Part shown: one piece after another, positions 37,912 through 46,384 of the stretch
Layout: each line of letters opens with the position of its first letter
Numbering within the stretch: the stretch's first letter is position 1
From: Nostoc sp. LPT
GTDB taxonomy: Bacteria > Cyanobacteriota > Cyanobacteriia > Cyanobacteriales > Nostocaceae
NCBI RefSeq assembly: GCF_017115165.1
Contig: NZ_JABXKF010000046.1
Coordinates: forward strand, 1-48,205
Length of the DNA: 48,205 nt
Direction: 5' to 3'
The notes under the pieces: model-generated
Told to the model about the DNA's origin: nothing
The model's database searches: none
The model's input: the letters and a program-made list of their open reading frames with translations, nothing else
Program-made: the position numbers and the translations under genes

Positions 37912-38666
37912 AAAGTATCTTGCAGGGAACGCAGACATTGCAGAAAGGCGAGGCTTTCTGGATGTTGCGATCGCATAAATTCATCTCTCGTCCCCAATAC
38001 TAGCAATTCTCCGCCAGACATTAAACCAATTCTTGATGCCAACACAAAGGCTTCTTGAATATCGTGGGTGACAAACACAACAGTTTTGCCTAATTCTTGC
38101 TGCAAATGCCGAAACTCTTGTTGCAGTTCTAGCCGCGTAATTGGATCGAGTGCGCCAAAGGGTTCATCCATCAACAACACAGGCGGATCTGCTGCTAAAG
38201 CCCTCGCTACCCCGACTCTTTGCCTTTGTCCTCCCGAAAGTTCGTGCGGGTAACGCCCAGCAAATTGTGCTGGTTCTAAGCCTACCAATTGCAACAGTTC
38301 ATAAACCCGCGTTTTAATTTGTTTGGGTTGCCAACCTTCTAAAGATGGGACTAAACCGATATTGCGTTCGACAGTGAAATGGGGAAATAAACCAACTTCT
38401 TGAATGACGTAACCAATTTTTCGCCGCAGTTTAATTTCATCCCATTGAGTTGTGGGAATGCCATTAAATAAGACTTCGCCTTGTGTAGGTGTAAATAGGC
38501 GATTAATTAACTTCATTGTCGTGGTTTTGCCGCTACCACTGCGCCCAAGTAATACCAGTGCTTCTCCTTGGCGAATGGTGAAATTGAGATTTGACACTAA
38601 TGGGCGATGGTTGCGGCTAAAAGTGACATCGCGGAATTCGACGGCGGTTTGGTTATTTTGCGGCAT
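37908..38666 (-). CDS. Osmoprotectant ABC transporter ATPase
   Basis: The protein has 252 residues from the ATG at 38666. A TTG at 38732 preceded by AGGA would add 22 residues, so the start is not certain. Motifs are Walker A GRSGSGKTT, signature LSGGQRQRVGVARAL and Walker B VLLMDEPFGALD. It powers the importer formed with the two downstream genes. It lacks the C-terminal CBS domains that sense ionic strength in OpuA/ProV, so its regulation probably differs. The stop overlaps the permease start by four bases. Confidence 0.92.
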   Translation of the reverse strand: MPQNNQTAVEFRDVTFSRNHRPLVSNLNFTIRQGEALVLLGRSGSGKTTTMKLINRLFTPTQGEVLFNGIPTTQWDEIKLRRKIGYVIQEVGLFPHFTVERNIGLVPSLEGWQPKQIKTRVYELLQLVGLEPAQFAGRYPHELSGGQRQRVGVARALAADPPVLLMDEPFGALDPITRLELQQEFRHLQQELGKTVVFVTHDIQEAFVLASRIGLMSGGELLVLGTRDEFMRSQHPESLAFLQCLRSLQDTL

Positions 38667-38808
38667 GAGTGGCTTTTGGGGGACGCTAGCTATTGTATTA
38701 TCTGCTGATTTTGCTAGCGTGCTAACGCCCAATTTGCTTTTCCTAATTGGCTTAGACCATTTTAGCTTACACCCCTACTCTGCTATTGCGAACACCACTC
38801 ACGTTAAA

Positions 38809-39747
38809 TTAGTCTGAATGGCGATTTTCTCCAAAGTAGGGAGTACCTAAAGCTTTCGGGGGTGTAGATTTCCCTAATTTACCCACTAATGCTAATAAAG
38901 CGATCGCATAAGGTAGCATGACCAAAAATTGGTAAGGGATATTTGCCCCTAATGCCTGAATTCGCAGTTGTAAAGCTTCTGTAGCCCCAAACAGCAGACA
39001 AGCCAAAGCACTACCTACAGGATGCCATCTGCCAAAAATTAATGCTGCGATCGCAATAAATCCTTTACCAGCACTCATCCCTTCGGCAAAAAATCTTACT
39101 TGTACGACAGTTAAATAAGTACCTCCTAAACTCGCAAGACAGCCACTAATCACCACTGCAATATAACGAACAAATGGTACGGAAATTCCAGCCGTGTCAG
39201 CAGCTTTCGGAGATTCTCCCACTGCCCGCAATGTCAATCCAAAGCTAGTTTTAAATAAAATGTATGTAGTGAAAATAACTAAGATAAATAATAAATATAC
39301 TAAAATATCTGACTGAAATAGTAGCGGCCCTATCAGGGGAATATTGGCTAAACCAGGAATCATAATTACCCCGATTCCAGGTAACTGCTGTGTACTACTG
39401 CCACTAAACACTAACCGAGCCAAAAACGATGTTAATCCAGCTGCGACAAGATTAATTGCTAGCCCAGATACCAATTGATCGACACGCAAAGTTACACACA
39501 AAACAGCATGGAGTAGTCCGACTAATCCCCCTGCAATTAAGGAAGCGAGGATACCAAGCCAGGGATTGCTAGTGTAGAAAGTAGCCGCAGCAGTAGTAAA
39601 AGCACCTGTAAGCAACATTGCTTCTAAGGCGATATTTAACACTCCTGATCGTTCCGAGTATAATCCTCCAAGGGCTGCAAATGCTAAGGGGACGGCTAGA
39701 CGCAAAGTAGCTATTAAGTAATCAGAGAAGAAGTTGAGATTATTCAT
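38809..39747 (-). CDS. BMP-type (nucleoside-like) ABC transporter permease, second subunit
   Basis: The protein has 312 residues from the ATG at 39747 (MNNLNFFSDYLIATLRL); an in-frame upstream start at 39789 falls in repeat sequence. The GLYSERSGVLNIALEAMLLTGAF motif and about 8-9 hydrophobic helices match YufQ/NupQ permeases of the BMP transporter class. Its partner permease starts upstream and ends 75 bp away. It ends the transporter set and is followed by the osmoprotectant operon on the same strand. Confidence 0.9.
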   Translation of the reverse strand: MNNLNFFSDYLIATLRLAVPLAFAALGGLYSERSGVLNIALEAMLLTGAFTTAAATFYTSNPWLGILASLIAGGLVGLLHAVLCVTLRVDQLVSGLAINLVAAGLTSFLARLVFSGSSTQQLPGIGVIMIPGLANIPLIGPLLFQSDILVYLLFILVIFTTYILFKTSFGLTLRAVGESPKAADTAGISVPFVRYIAVVISGCLASLGGTYLTVVQVRFFAEGMSAGKGFIAIAALIFGRWHPVGSALACLLFGATEALQLRIQALGANIPYQFLVMLPYAIALLALVGKLGKSTPPKALGTPYFGENRHSD

Positions 39748-39760
39748 AGAGTTATTTTTT

Positions 39761-39850
39761 AACGCAGAGGTTCGCAGAGGGAAGCGCAAAGTTTCGCAGA
39801 GTTTTCTCCGTGTTCCTCTGCGTTAAAACTTTGCGTCCCTCTGCGTTTTT
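39761..39850. repeat. GCAGAGG/CCTCTGCG repeat, overlapping the permease C-terminus
   Basis: AACGCAGAGG (39761-39770) pairs with CCTCTGCGTT (39815-39824), and a further CCCTCTGCGTTTTT follows at 39837. The sequence is typical of a dispersed Nostoc repeat; a relative occurs near 18865. Part of it encodes the last eight residues of the upstream permease. Confidence 0.7.
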
Positions 39851-40863
39851 ACTCTTATTTCTCTTTCCACCGCGAGACTGATAGCAATAAACAACACCAT
39901 AAACCCCTGAATCGCGTAAACTACAGTTACCGACACACCTGCACTACGCTGCATCACATTCGCACCACTGCGAAGCGCTGCAAAAAACAAAGAAGTAAAT
40001 ACTACACCGATAACACTACCACGACTTAAAAAAGCGATCGCAATGGCATCAAATCCGTAACCGGGGGAAACTTGTTCAAATAGCCGATATTTCAACCCCA
40101 TCACTTCACAACTCCCAGCTAACCCAGCTAAACCACCCGCAGCAGCCATTACCAGCATAATAGTACGTTCAACAGATATGTGGGCATAACGGGCGGCAAT
40201 CGGGTTAAATCCCACTGCCGTAATTTGATAACCTAGTGGCGATCGCACTAACAATACCCATAAAATACCTGCGGCAATTAAACCGAATAAAATCCCAGCA
40301 TGGGCGAGGCTTTGTGGTAATATAATCGGCAAACGCGATGTTTTAGCAATTAATGGCGAATAAGGACTAGGCGCACCTGTTGCCATTAATGGATTTTGGA
40401 CGAGGTAGCTAACTAAATTCACGGCGATATAGTTGAGCAACAATGTAGTAATTACCTCATTTACTCCGCGCCTTGCTTTGAGATAACCAGGAATCAAACC
40501 CCAAACTGCACCAAAGAAAAATCCTGCCAAAAGTGCTAAGGGAATATGAATCACCGCAGGTAATCCTTGCACGTATAACCCAATTAAAGTACTTCCCAAC
40601 GCACCCAGATAAATTTGTCCTTCCCCACCGATATTAAATTGCCCAGCCCGCAATGCTACTAACACGCCTAAACTGGCGAACAATAGCGGTGTCATTTTGG
40701 TGAGGGTGTTACCAAATCCAAAGTAGGTAGAGAGAGATTCTTGAAATAAAATGCTGTATGCGGTGATGGGATTTGCCCCAGCAATTAGCATGAGGATAGC
40801 ACCGACGATGAGAGCGGAGGCGATCGCAATTAGCGGTGATAGGATTGGTAAGAGGAATTTCAT
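39823..40863 (-). CDS. BMP-type (nucleoside-like) ABC transporter permease, first subunit
   Basis: The 346-residue protein has about 9-10 hydrophobic helices and the YufP-like motifs GQFNIGGEGQIYLGALG and KARRGVNEVITTLLLNYIAV. It forms the membrane channel with the second permease. The last residues (KTQRDAKF) are encoded by the dispersed repeat, so the original C-terminus may have been different. It lies 87 bp after the small toxin-partner gene. Confidence 0.92.
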   Translation of the reverse strand: MKFLLPILSPLIAIASALIVGAILMLIAGANPITAYSILFQESLSTYFGFGNTLTKMTPLLFASLGVLVALRAGQFNIGGEGQIYLGALGSTLIGLYVQGLPAVIHIPLALLAGFFFGAVWGLIPGYLKARRGVNEVITTLLLNYIAVNLVSYLVQNPLMATGAPSPYSPLIAKTSRLPIILPQSLAHAGILFGLIAAGILWVLLVRSPLGYQITAVGFNPIAARYAHISVERTIMLVMAAAGGLAGLAGSCEVMGLKYRLFEQVSPGYGFDAIAIAFLSRGSVIGVVFTSLFFAALRSGANVMQRSAGVSVTVVYAIQGFMVLFIAISLAVEREIRVKTQRDAKF

Positions 40864-40950
40864 GCGATTACTTGCGATCGTTAGGTTTGGAGGTATGATT
40901 TCCTATGCAGTTCATTAACTCCTCAAAGCTGAATCAAATTGAACAATTCA

Positions 40951-41160
40951 TCAGACATCTATCAGGTTAATTTTGTTCTGACTGTTCTGCTGATTTTGAA
41001 ATGCTGGAATCTTATCAGCAGTTAAAGTCACAACCTTCCCATTTTGCATAATACTAATGGATTGACCAAGCTGGCGATGTCTTTCAATCGCTGCTGCAAT
41101 TGCGGCTTTGACTCCAGCATCAATTTTGCTTGATAAAAGCTCTAATTCTTGTTCAGCCAT
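40951..41160 (-). CDS. Small partner of the zeta-like kinase, possible antitoxin
   Basis: The protein has 69 residues from the ATG at 41160 (MAEQELELLSSKIDAGVKAA); an in-frame start at 41220 lies within the zeta gene and is unlikely. The start overlaps the toxin stop by eight bases (ATGGCTGA). The first half is helical (KAAIAAAIERHRQLGQSI), then a strand pair (SIMQNGKVVTLTADKIP). This antitoxin role is inferred from size and coupling; it does not resemble classical epsilon, and here it follows rather than precedes the toxin. Confidence 0.75.
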   Translation of the reverse strand: MAEQELELLSSKIDAGVKAAIAAAIERHRQLGQSISIMQNGKVVTLTADKIPAFQNQQNSQNKINLIDV

Positions 41161-41728
41161 TTTCCTGTCCTCTGATTTGATTCCAAATTGCATTTTCATA
41201 AACAACAAGTTGTTGACCACGACGAGACTCAGCTACTAACCTAGTATCATTGTTAGAGTTATCATAGATAATCCAGCGATCACACAAAGATAAGTATAAA
41301 GAAATCAAATTTCTTCGCCCTTGTTGGTAGCGTCTACGAATAACATCTTCTGGAATCGAGTGTCCACCACTAGCAACCCTTGCTGCTACTCGTTCTACTG
41401 CCAAGTCAACGCTTTGTAACCAAAAGTATATCAAGTTAATTGTGTAGCCTTTTGCTCTACAATCAATAATAAAAGGTGCAAAACTTCTAGCTGCTAGCGT
41501 AGTTTCAAAAGCAAAATCACTACCTGAATTAGATAATGTCCGCAGTCGCATAATCATTAACCTTCCTGCTTCCATAGCCATTGAATCGGGATTTAATGGA
41601 GATAGTCCAGCAGCAATAGCATCTGCATTTACGTACTCAAAACAGTCTAGAAAATTTGGTAATAAACTCATCGATACGGTGGTTTTTCCTGAACCATTTG
41701 CACCACCGATGATATAAAGACTCGGCAT
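41153..41728 (-). CDS. Zeta-toxin-like P-loop kinase
   Basis: The 191-residue protein has Walker A GGANGSGKTT (residues 8-17), VNADAIAAGLSP and FAFETTLA, as in zeta toxins, and an arginine-rich helix pair (DVIRRRYQQGRRNL). Zeta toxins phosphorylate UDP-N-acetylglucosamine and block wall synthesis; cyanobacterial homologues are often unannotated AAA proteins with unknown substrate. Its ATG is one base after the stop of the BMP ATPase (TAAAATG), and its stop overlaps the partner start, so it is embedded in the transporter operon. Confidence 0.85.
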   Translation of the reverse strand: MPSLYIIGGANGSGKTTVSMSLLPNFLDCFEYVNADAIAAGLSPLNPDSMAMEAGRLMIMRLRTLSNSGSDFAFETTLAARSFAPFIIDCRAKGYTINLIYFWLQSVDLAVERVAARVASGGHSIPEDVIRRRYQQGRRNLISLYLSLCDRWIIYDNSNNDTRLVAESRRGQQLVVYENAIWNQIRGQENG

Positions 41729-41729
41729 T

Positions 41730-43202
41730 TTACTCTCTGGGTGTTCCCCCAGCCATCAACAAACCAATTTCTTCCACCTTTGCCGTAGCTGCATCCAAAA
41801 TAGCCACAAACTCACCTCTGTAGATTACGGCAATGCGATCGCTCATTGCGATCACTTCTTCTAACTCAGTAGAAATATACAAAATTGCGGCACCGCGATC
41901 GCGTTCTGTTAATATTCGAGACTGGACGGCTACTGTCGCCCCGACATCTAACCCCCTGGTGGGTTGCATGGCGATAATTAAAGCTGGTGTTTGCGCCAGT
42001 TCTCGCGCTAACACCACTTTTTGTTGATTTCCTCCCGAAAGCTGACTTACCTTGATATCAATTCCATTCGCCCGAATGTCAAACTCTTGCATTGCAGCTT
42101 GGGCACGATTTGCGATCGCTTCTTGTTGTAACAAAAAACGCCGACAAAATGGCAAATATTTAAAAGCTTTTAAAATCAAATTTTGAGCGATGCTAAATTG
42201 CAACACCAATCCCATTGTCTGCCTATCTTCTGGGATGTAGCCCACTAAAGAATGCTTGGGCGTAAACTCAATTTTACCCTGTTTAATAGTCCGCAAAAGA
42301 GCAATGGCATCAGCTAATTCTCGCTGTCCATTCCCATCGACACCAGCAATTCCTAAAATTTCTCCCGCCCGCAGTTCAAAAGAGACGTTATTTACAGCAA
42401 GAATATTTCTTTCATCAGCAACTTGTAAATTTTGCACCGATAGGATAATTTCTCCTGGGAACGTAGCACTTTTATTTAACTGTAAAGCTACCTCCCGTCC
42501 TACCATCAATGTTGCTAACTGCTGAGGTGTCGCCGCTTCAGTTGATGTTGTTCCTACTACCTTTCCCTGGCGCAAAACTGTTACTGAATCACAGAGATTC
42601 ATTACCTCTTCTAATTTATGACTGATAAAAATAATTGTATTGCCTGCGGCTGCTAATTGGCGCAAGATAGCAATTAATGATTCTACTTCTGGCGGTGTCA
42701 ACACTGCCGTAGGTTCATCAAGAATCAATAACTTTGCTCGACGGTAGAGAACTTTGAGAATTTCTACCCGTTGTTGTGCCCCAACAGATAAATTTTCAAC
42801 TTTGGCAGTGGGATCAATTTCTAATCCATAAGCTTGGGATAAAGCAGCAATTTCTTGCTGTTTATATTTTAGATTGAGCCGCCAAGTTTTCTCCGTCCCT
42901 AAGATTATATTTTCTGCAACAGTCAATTTTGGTACAAGCATGAAGTGTTGGTGAATCATGCCAATACCTAATTGAATTGCCTCATTTGGTGAGGTAATTG
43001 TTATTGGTTGCTCTTGGAGATAAATCTCACCAGCATCAGGTTGATAGAGTCCACTAATAATATTCATTAAAGTACTCTTACCTGCACCATTTTCGCCTAG
43101 TATTGCATGAATGGTTCCAGATGCAACAGAGAGATTGATATTGTCATTAGCAATAAAAGACCCAAAGCGTTTGGTAATATTGTTTAAGCGTAAATAGTTC
43201 AT
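41730..43202 (-). CDS. BMP-type ABC transporter ATPase (two-domain)
   Basis: The 490-residue protein has two ABC domains. The first carries GENGAGKST, LSVGAQQRVEILKVL and LLILDEPTAVL. The second carries the degenerate GVDGNGQREL loop and LSGGNQQKVVLARELA, as usual in RbsA/YufO-type proteins. It drives uptake of nucleoside-like or related solutes through the two permeases encoded downstream. The zeta-like gene starts one base after it, so it is co-transcribed with an apparently foreign module. Confidence 0.92.
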   Translation of the reverse strand: MNYLRLNNITKRFGSFIANDNINLSVASGTIHAILGENGAGKSTLMNIISGLYQPDAGEIYLQEQPITITSPNEAIQLGIGMIHQHFMLVPKLTVAENIILGTEKTWRLNLKYKQQEIAALSQAYGLEIDPTAKVENLSVGAQQRVEILKVLYRRAKLLILDEPTAVLTPPEVESLIAILRQLAAAGNTIIFISHKLEEVMNLCDSVTVLRQGKVVGTTSTEAATPQQLATLMVGREVALQLNKSATFPGEIILSVQNLQVADERNILAVNNVSFELRAGEILGIAGVDGNGQRELADAIALLRTIKQGKIEFTPKHSLVGYIPEDRQTMGLVLQFSIAQNLILKAFKYLPFCRRFLLQQEAIANRAQAAMQEFDIRANGIDIKVSQLSGGNQQKVVLARELAQTPALIIAMQPTRGLDVGATVAVQSRILTERDRGAAILYISTELEEVIAMSDRIAVIYRGEFVAILDAATAKVEEIGLLMAGGTPRE

Positions 43203-43236
43203 ATTTACAAAACCGATAGCTTGTGGTGAAGACTTT

Positions 43237-43436
43237 AATAGACCTACCCCACCCTAACCCTCCCCGTATGTATTGGGGAGGGAACAATATTTCTTATTTC
43301 CCCCCTTTATAAGGGGGGATTAAGGGGGGTAATTTGACTTGTGTGTACACCGTAGGATGCTTTGGGGAGGAGAGCGTTTGCTTTACTCAAATGCAAAGTG
43401 GGGTTCTTTATTTTTGATTTATGCAAGAGGTCTAAT
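43237..43436. mobile_element. MITE-like element between BMP and ATPase genes
   Basis: Ends read AATAGACCT (43237 on) and ATTAGACCTCTTGCATAAA on the other strand (43436 backwards). It shares an exact 34-bp end (43401-43434) with the element at 25466. Inside are the hairpins CCCTCCCC/GGGGAGGG (43258-43282) and CCCCCCTT/AAGGGGGG (43300-43318). It is non-coding and separates the binding protein from its ATPase. Confidence 0.6.
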
Positions 43437-43496
43437 CCTCAAAATCTAGGCTAACTTACTGACTACGAAAGTTTTTAAGATATCTGTATGTTAAAC

Positions 43497-44555
43497 CTAT
43501 GTTGTAGCTTTCTTCACGCAGCGCGTATCCTTACCAGCCTCTTTGCAGTCTTCAAAAACGATTTTTTTATTAACAATTTCTTGGTTTGCATTCAATACCT
43601 TTTGCTTAACTGCTTCTGGTATGATTGCCCCAAACTTCCCTAAAAATAATATATCTGTTCTTTCTAGCCCAATTGTATATATTTGTCCTTTGATTTGTTT
43701 TTGTTTGGCTAATTTTCCTATGTAAGCTATGGCTAAATCTAAACGTTTGACAGCGCTGGTTAAGACAGCTTTTGGTGCAACATCTAATTGATCCTTAGTG
43801 TTACCAAAAGCATATACTCCTTTTTCACCTGCTGTTTGTAAGACTGCGGCTGAGGCATTATCTAACCATTGATAGATGACATCAGCCCCGGAAGAAATTA
43901 ATGCCAGAGTCGCTTCCTTGGCTTTGGCAACATCATTCCAATCACCTGTAAAAGTAGAAGTAATTTGGATATTTGGTTTAACAGACTTTGCTCCTAATTC
44001 AAATCCCCGCAGTTCTCCTTCGGTTGCAGGAAACTTCTCTCCAGCAATATAAGCTAATTTATTAGATTTAGTGATATAAGCAGCGATAATGCCACACAAA
44101 TAACTAGCTTGTAGGTGATCTATTCGTAAAGAAGCAATATTCTCAGCCTTGAGATTACCATTTACTCCCACAAAAAATGTATTGGGAAACTGTGAAGCAA
44201 CTTGTTCTATTGCAGCATCAAATTGTCCGCCATGCGCGAGGATGAGATTGTAGCCTTTACGAGCAAAATCTGTTAATACTTCTGTTTGATCTGCTTGTGC
44301 TACTTTTTCTACATAGGCGGTTTGGGCACCTAGCTTTTGTTTTGCTAGATTGATGCCTTCATAACCAGATTGATTCCAGCCTTTGTCGGTAATCATTCCA
44401 GGGAGAGCGATCGCTATTTTAAACCCTTCAGTACTACCCGTTGTTGTCGCTATTGGTGTCGTCGCCTTATTACTGCAAGCTTGCAGCAGTAAACTAGTAC
44501 CAAACCCTGCTGAACCAAGCAAGATAAATTCACGCCGACTAAAATTTGTTGTCAT
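43497..44555 (-). CDS. BMP/PnrA-family substrate-binding lipoprotein
   Basis: The 352-residue protein has a twin-arginine-like leader (FSRREFILLG) with lipobox LLQAC (Cys27). The BMP (basic membrane protein/PnrA) pattern follows: GMITDKGWNQSGYEGI, LTDFARKGYNLILAHGGQF, and GADVIYQWLDNASAAVLQTA with GVYAFG. PnrA-type proteins bind purine nucleosides; the ligand here is inferred. It is the first gene of the transporter set and is separated from the ATPase by the MITE-like element. Confidence 0.9.
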   Translation of the reverse strand: MTTNFSRREFILLGSAGFGTSLLLQACSNKATTPIATTTGSTEGFKIAIALPGMITDKGWNQSGYEGINLAKQKLGAQTAYVEKVAQADQTEVLTDFARKGYNLILAHGGQFDAAIEQVASQFPNTFFVGVNGNLKAENIASLRIDHLQASYLCGIIAAYITKSNKLAYIAGEKFPATEGELRGFELGAKSVKPNIQITSTFTGDWNDVAKAKEATLALISSGADVIYQWLDNASAAVLQTAGEKGVYAFGNTKDQLDVAPKAVLTSAVKRLDLAIAYIGKLAKQKQIKGQIYTIGLERTDILFLGKFGAIIPEAVKQKVLNANQEIVNKKIVFEDCKEAGKDTRCVKKATT

Positions 44556-44687
44556 ACCTCGCCTTCAGATAGATAACTATTTGAGTTATTTCAACACTCT
44601 AAAGTCGTAGGTGGTACTTTGGAAACAATTTCTCCCGGATTTCTCAAAAACGCGATAAATCGCCGTCTCTTTCCCTACTCCTGCATT

Positions 44688-45083
44688 TTATGCAGTTTTA
44701 GTATTTTCATCAGATGCTTGTTCTGCAACATTTTTCAAGCGACTCGATCTGATTTTGCGGATGCGATCGCTATAGCGAACACCACCCGCCATTTCATATT
44801 CACGGCTGTCTTTGCCGTATTTGATAGCAACTACCATTAGCATCTTCTCAGAAAGCTGACTCAAGTTTTTTTCCATCTCTTCAATTTCAGTTTTAGAAGA
44901 GTCAACCACAGACAGAGCGGTATTATAAACATCAAGTTTGTTACGTAACTGCTCAATTGACTCAATCAGTTTTTCCAAACTATAATTTTCATCAAATTTT
45001 ATGTTTGGAACAATCGATTTTAGCCCAGCCGATCTTAACTGAGCTTTTTCTAAAGTACGGGATGTGCGTTTTTTACGAGACAT
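44688..45083 (-). CDS. Small coiled-coil protein of unknown function
   Basis: The 131-residue protein is highly charged. It starts MSRKKRTSRTLEKAQLRSAG and contains a helical segment (about 34-85: SLEKLIESIEQLRNKLDVYN, EIEEMEKNLSQLSEKML) likely to form a coiled coil. It has no signal or membrane segment. Upstream the region holds the 21-bp repeats. No family was recognised, but composition supports coding. Confidence 0.65.
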   Translation of the reverse strand: MSRKKRTSRTLEKAQLRSAGLKSIVPNIKFDENYSLEKLIESIEQLRNKLDVYNTALSVVDSSKTEIEEMEKNLSQLSEKMLMVVAIKYGKDSREYEMAGGVRYSDRIRKIRSSRLKNVAEQASDENTKTA

Positions 45084-45237
45084 AAAATTACTCCTTTAAG
45101 ATGCTGCTAGAGCTAGCTTGCCTCAATTAAACTACATTCCGGTTCAGTAAAACTCGCAATTTTTTTACTAAATTTTTTAAGTAATAACAGTAATTTTTCG
45201 TAACTTAATTACTAGATATTGGTATTTATAAGCTCCC

Positions 45238-45363
45238 ATAAGTTCTGTAGCTGCTCCCGTAAGTCCTGTAGCTGCTCCCGTAAGTCCTGTAGCTGCTCCC
45301 GTAAGTTCTGTAGCTGCTCCCGTAAGTTCTGTAGCTGCTCCCGTAAGTCCTGTAGCTGCTCCC
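45238..45363 (-). repeat. 21-bp tandem repeat, six units
   Basis: The unit GTAAGTYCTGTAGCTGCTCC (plus C) repeats six times (45238-45363) and starts a seventh. All three minus-strand frames are open; one gives the heptad LREQLQD/N, another LTGAATE, a third TYGSSYR. The heptad frame (45212-45562, TTG start) overlaps the VapC gene and is not called a gene. Confidence 0.9.
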
Positions 45364-45518
45364 GTAAGTTGGGGAGTGCATAAACGCAAAGTGGCTTGTT
45401 AATGAATATTCGTGCATAGGCAAAACTTTTGTAAGCGATCGCTTTATTCTGTAAGAAAGACTGATATAGGCGATGCCTACGGCGGTAAACTACGCAGTCT
45501 GTAGAAGGGCGATCGCGA

Positions 45519-45905
45519 TCACCATATCGTTTGAACAAGATATTGTGTAATTTTCTGATCAATTGTCACAATTGGCAAATTCTCTACTTGGCTTTGAGCA
45601 ATCAAAATCCGATCAAATGGATCTCGGTGGATATTTGGTAAACTAGCAACTTGCAAAACATGGCTCATTTGAATAGGTAAACTTTCAAAGCGATTGATTG
45701 CCAGACGAGTTGGAATATATTGTTCTACAGGTTCAGGTAAAGTCAGTTTCCCTAATTTATTTTTGATGACAATTTCCCATGCACTTACCACGCTCAAAAA
45801 TAGGATGTTACCTGAATCAGCAATTAAGTTACGAGCATTGGCAGATAATTGAGGGTCATTTGTTACCCACCAAATGAATGCATGGGTATCCAGTAAAGCT
45901 CTTAT
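45519..45905 (-). pseudogene. vapC: VapC-type PIN-domain toxin with lost start codon
   Basis: The frame reads IRALLDTHAFIWWVTNDPQL through to TIDQKITQYLVQTIW, 128 residues and full length for this PIN family. Conserved acidic residues are present (LLDTH, SAWEI, HRDPFDRILIAQ). The expected ATG is ATA (45903-45905); no ATG, GTG or TTG lies between the upstream stop and residue 40. The frame overlaps the end of the Phd gene (TAGTAATA). The first usual start is a TTG at 45797, deep inside the fold. VapC toxins are RNases. The gene is either silenced by the start mutation or translated from a rare start. Confidence 0.8.
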
Positions 45906-45907
45906 TA

Positions 45908-46156
45908 CTAAATAAGGTTAGAACTTTCAAAATCACTCAAGATTTCTTCTGGTAAAGGTTCGTTGAAATCTGGTGCAATAAACACTTTACCTTTATCTAA
46001 GCCTGGAATGCGAGGAGAACTGGTATTCGTAAGAGCAACTAAACGTGCAACTGGAATCCCCTGTTCAGCAATCACGACTTCTTCACCGAGCAATACCTGA
46101 CTCAGAAGTTCACTAAATTTGGCAGTTGCTTGGGCAACGTTGACAGTAATAGTCAT
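45908..46156 (-). CDS. Phd/YefM-family antitoxin
   Basis: The 82-residue protein has the Phd-type N-terminal fold (VNVAQATAKFSELLSQVLLG, EEVVIAEQGIPVARLVAL). The C-terminal part (about 55-82: KVFIAPDFNEPLPEEILSDF) probably wraps the toxin. Such antitoxins bind the PIN RNase and repress their own promoter. Its TAG overlaps the VapC frame, so the two form one operon. Confidence 0.92.
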   Translation of the reverse strand: MTITVNVAQATAKFSELLSQVLLGEEVVIAEQGIPVARLVALTNTSSPRIPGLDKGKVFIAPDFNEPLPEEILSDFESSNLI

Positions 46157-46384
46157 CTGTCTTGGTAATTAATTCCTAATATTCTTTACGATAACACTGG
46201 ATGAGTGGGCGATCGCGATCGCAGTTTAGACAAATCCAATTACTGCGCCATACCACACAAGCGTGAAATTTAGATGCATTTGTCCTGAAACACGACTCAA
46301 AAACTTTCAGCTTGATAAAAATATAACTGTTAAAATCAGCATAATGGTGTCAAAATGCGAAATAATACGCCCAATAGGAGAAAA
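46157..46384. other. Divergent promoter region of two TA operons
   Basis: GCGATCGCGATCGC (46209-46222) lies between the divergent antitoxin genes. AGGAG at 46376-46380 precedes the ATG at 46385. No operator was recognised. Confidence 0.4.

Noticed and set aside
45238..45363. CRISPR array
   Set aside because: The 21-bp units are contiguous with no unique spacers, and no cas gene is present. The same holds for the 96-bp repeats.
45212..45562. 116-codon heptad-repeat frame as a gene
   Set aside because: It needs a TTG start, overlaps the VapC frame, and its openness follows from the stop-free 21-bp repeat.
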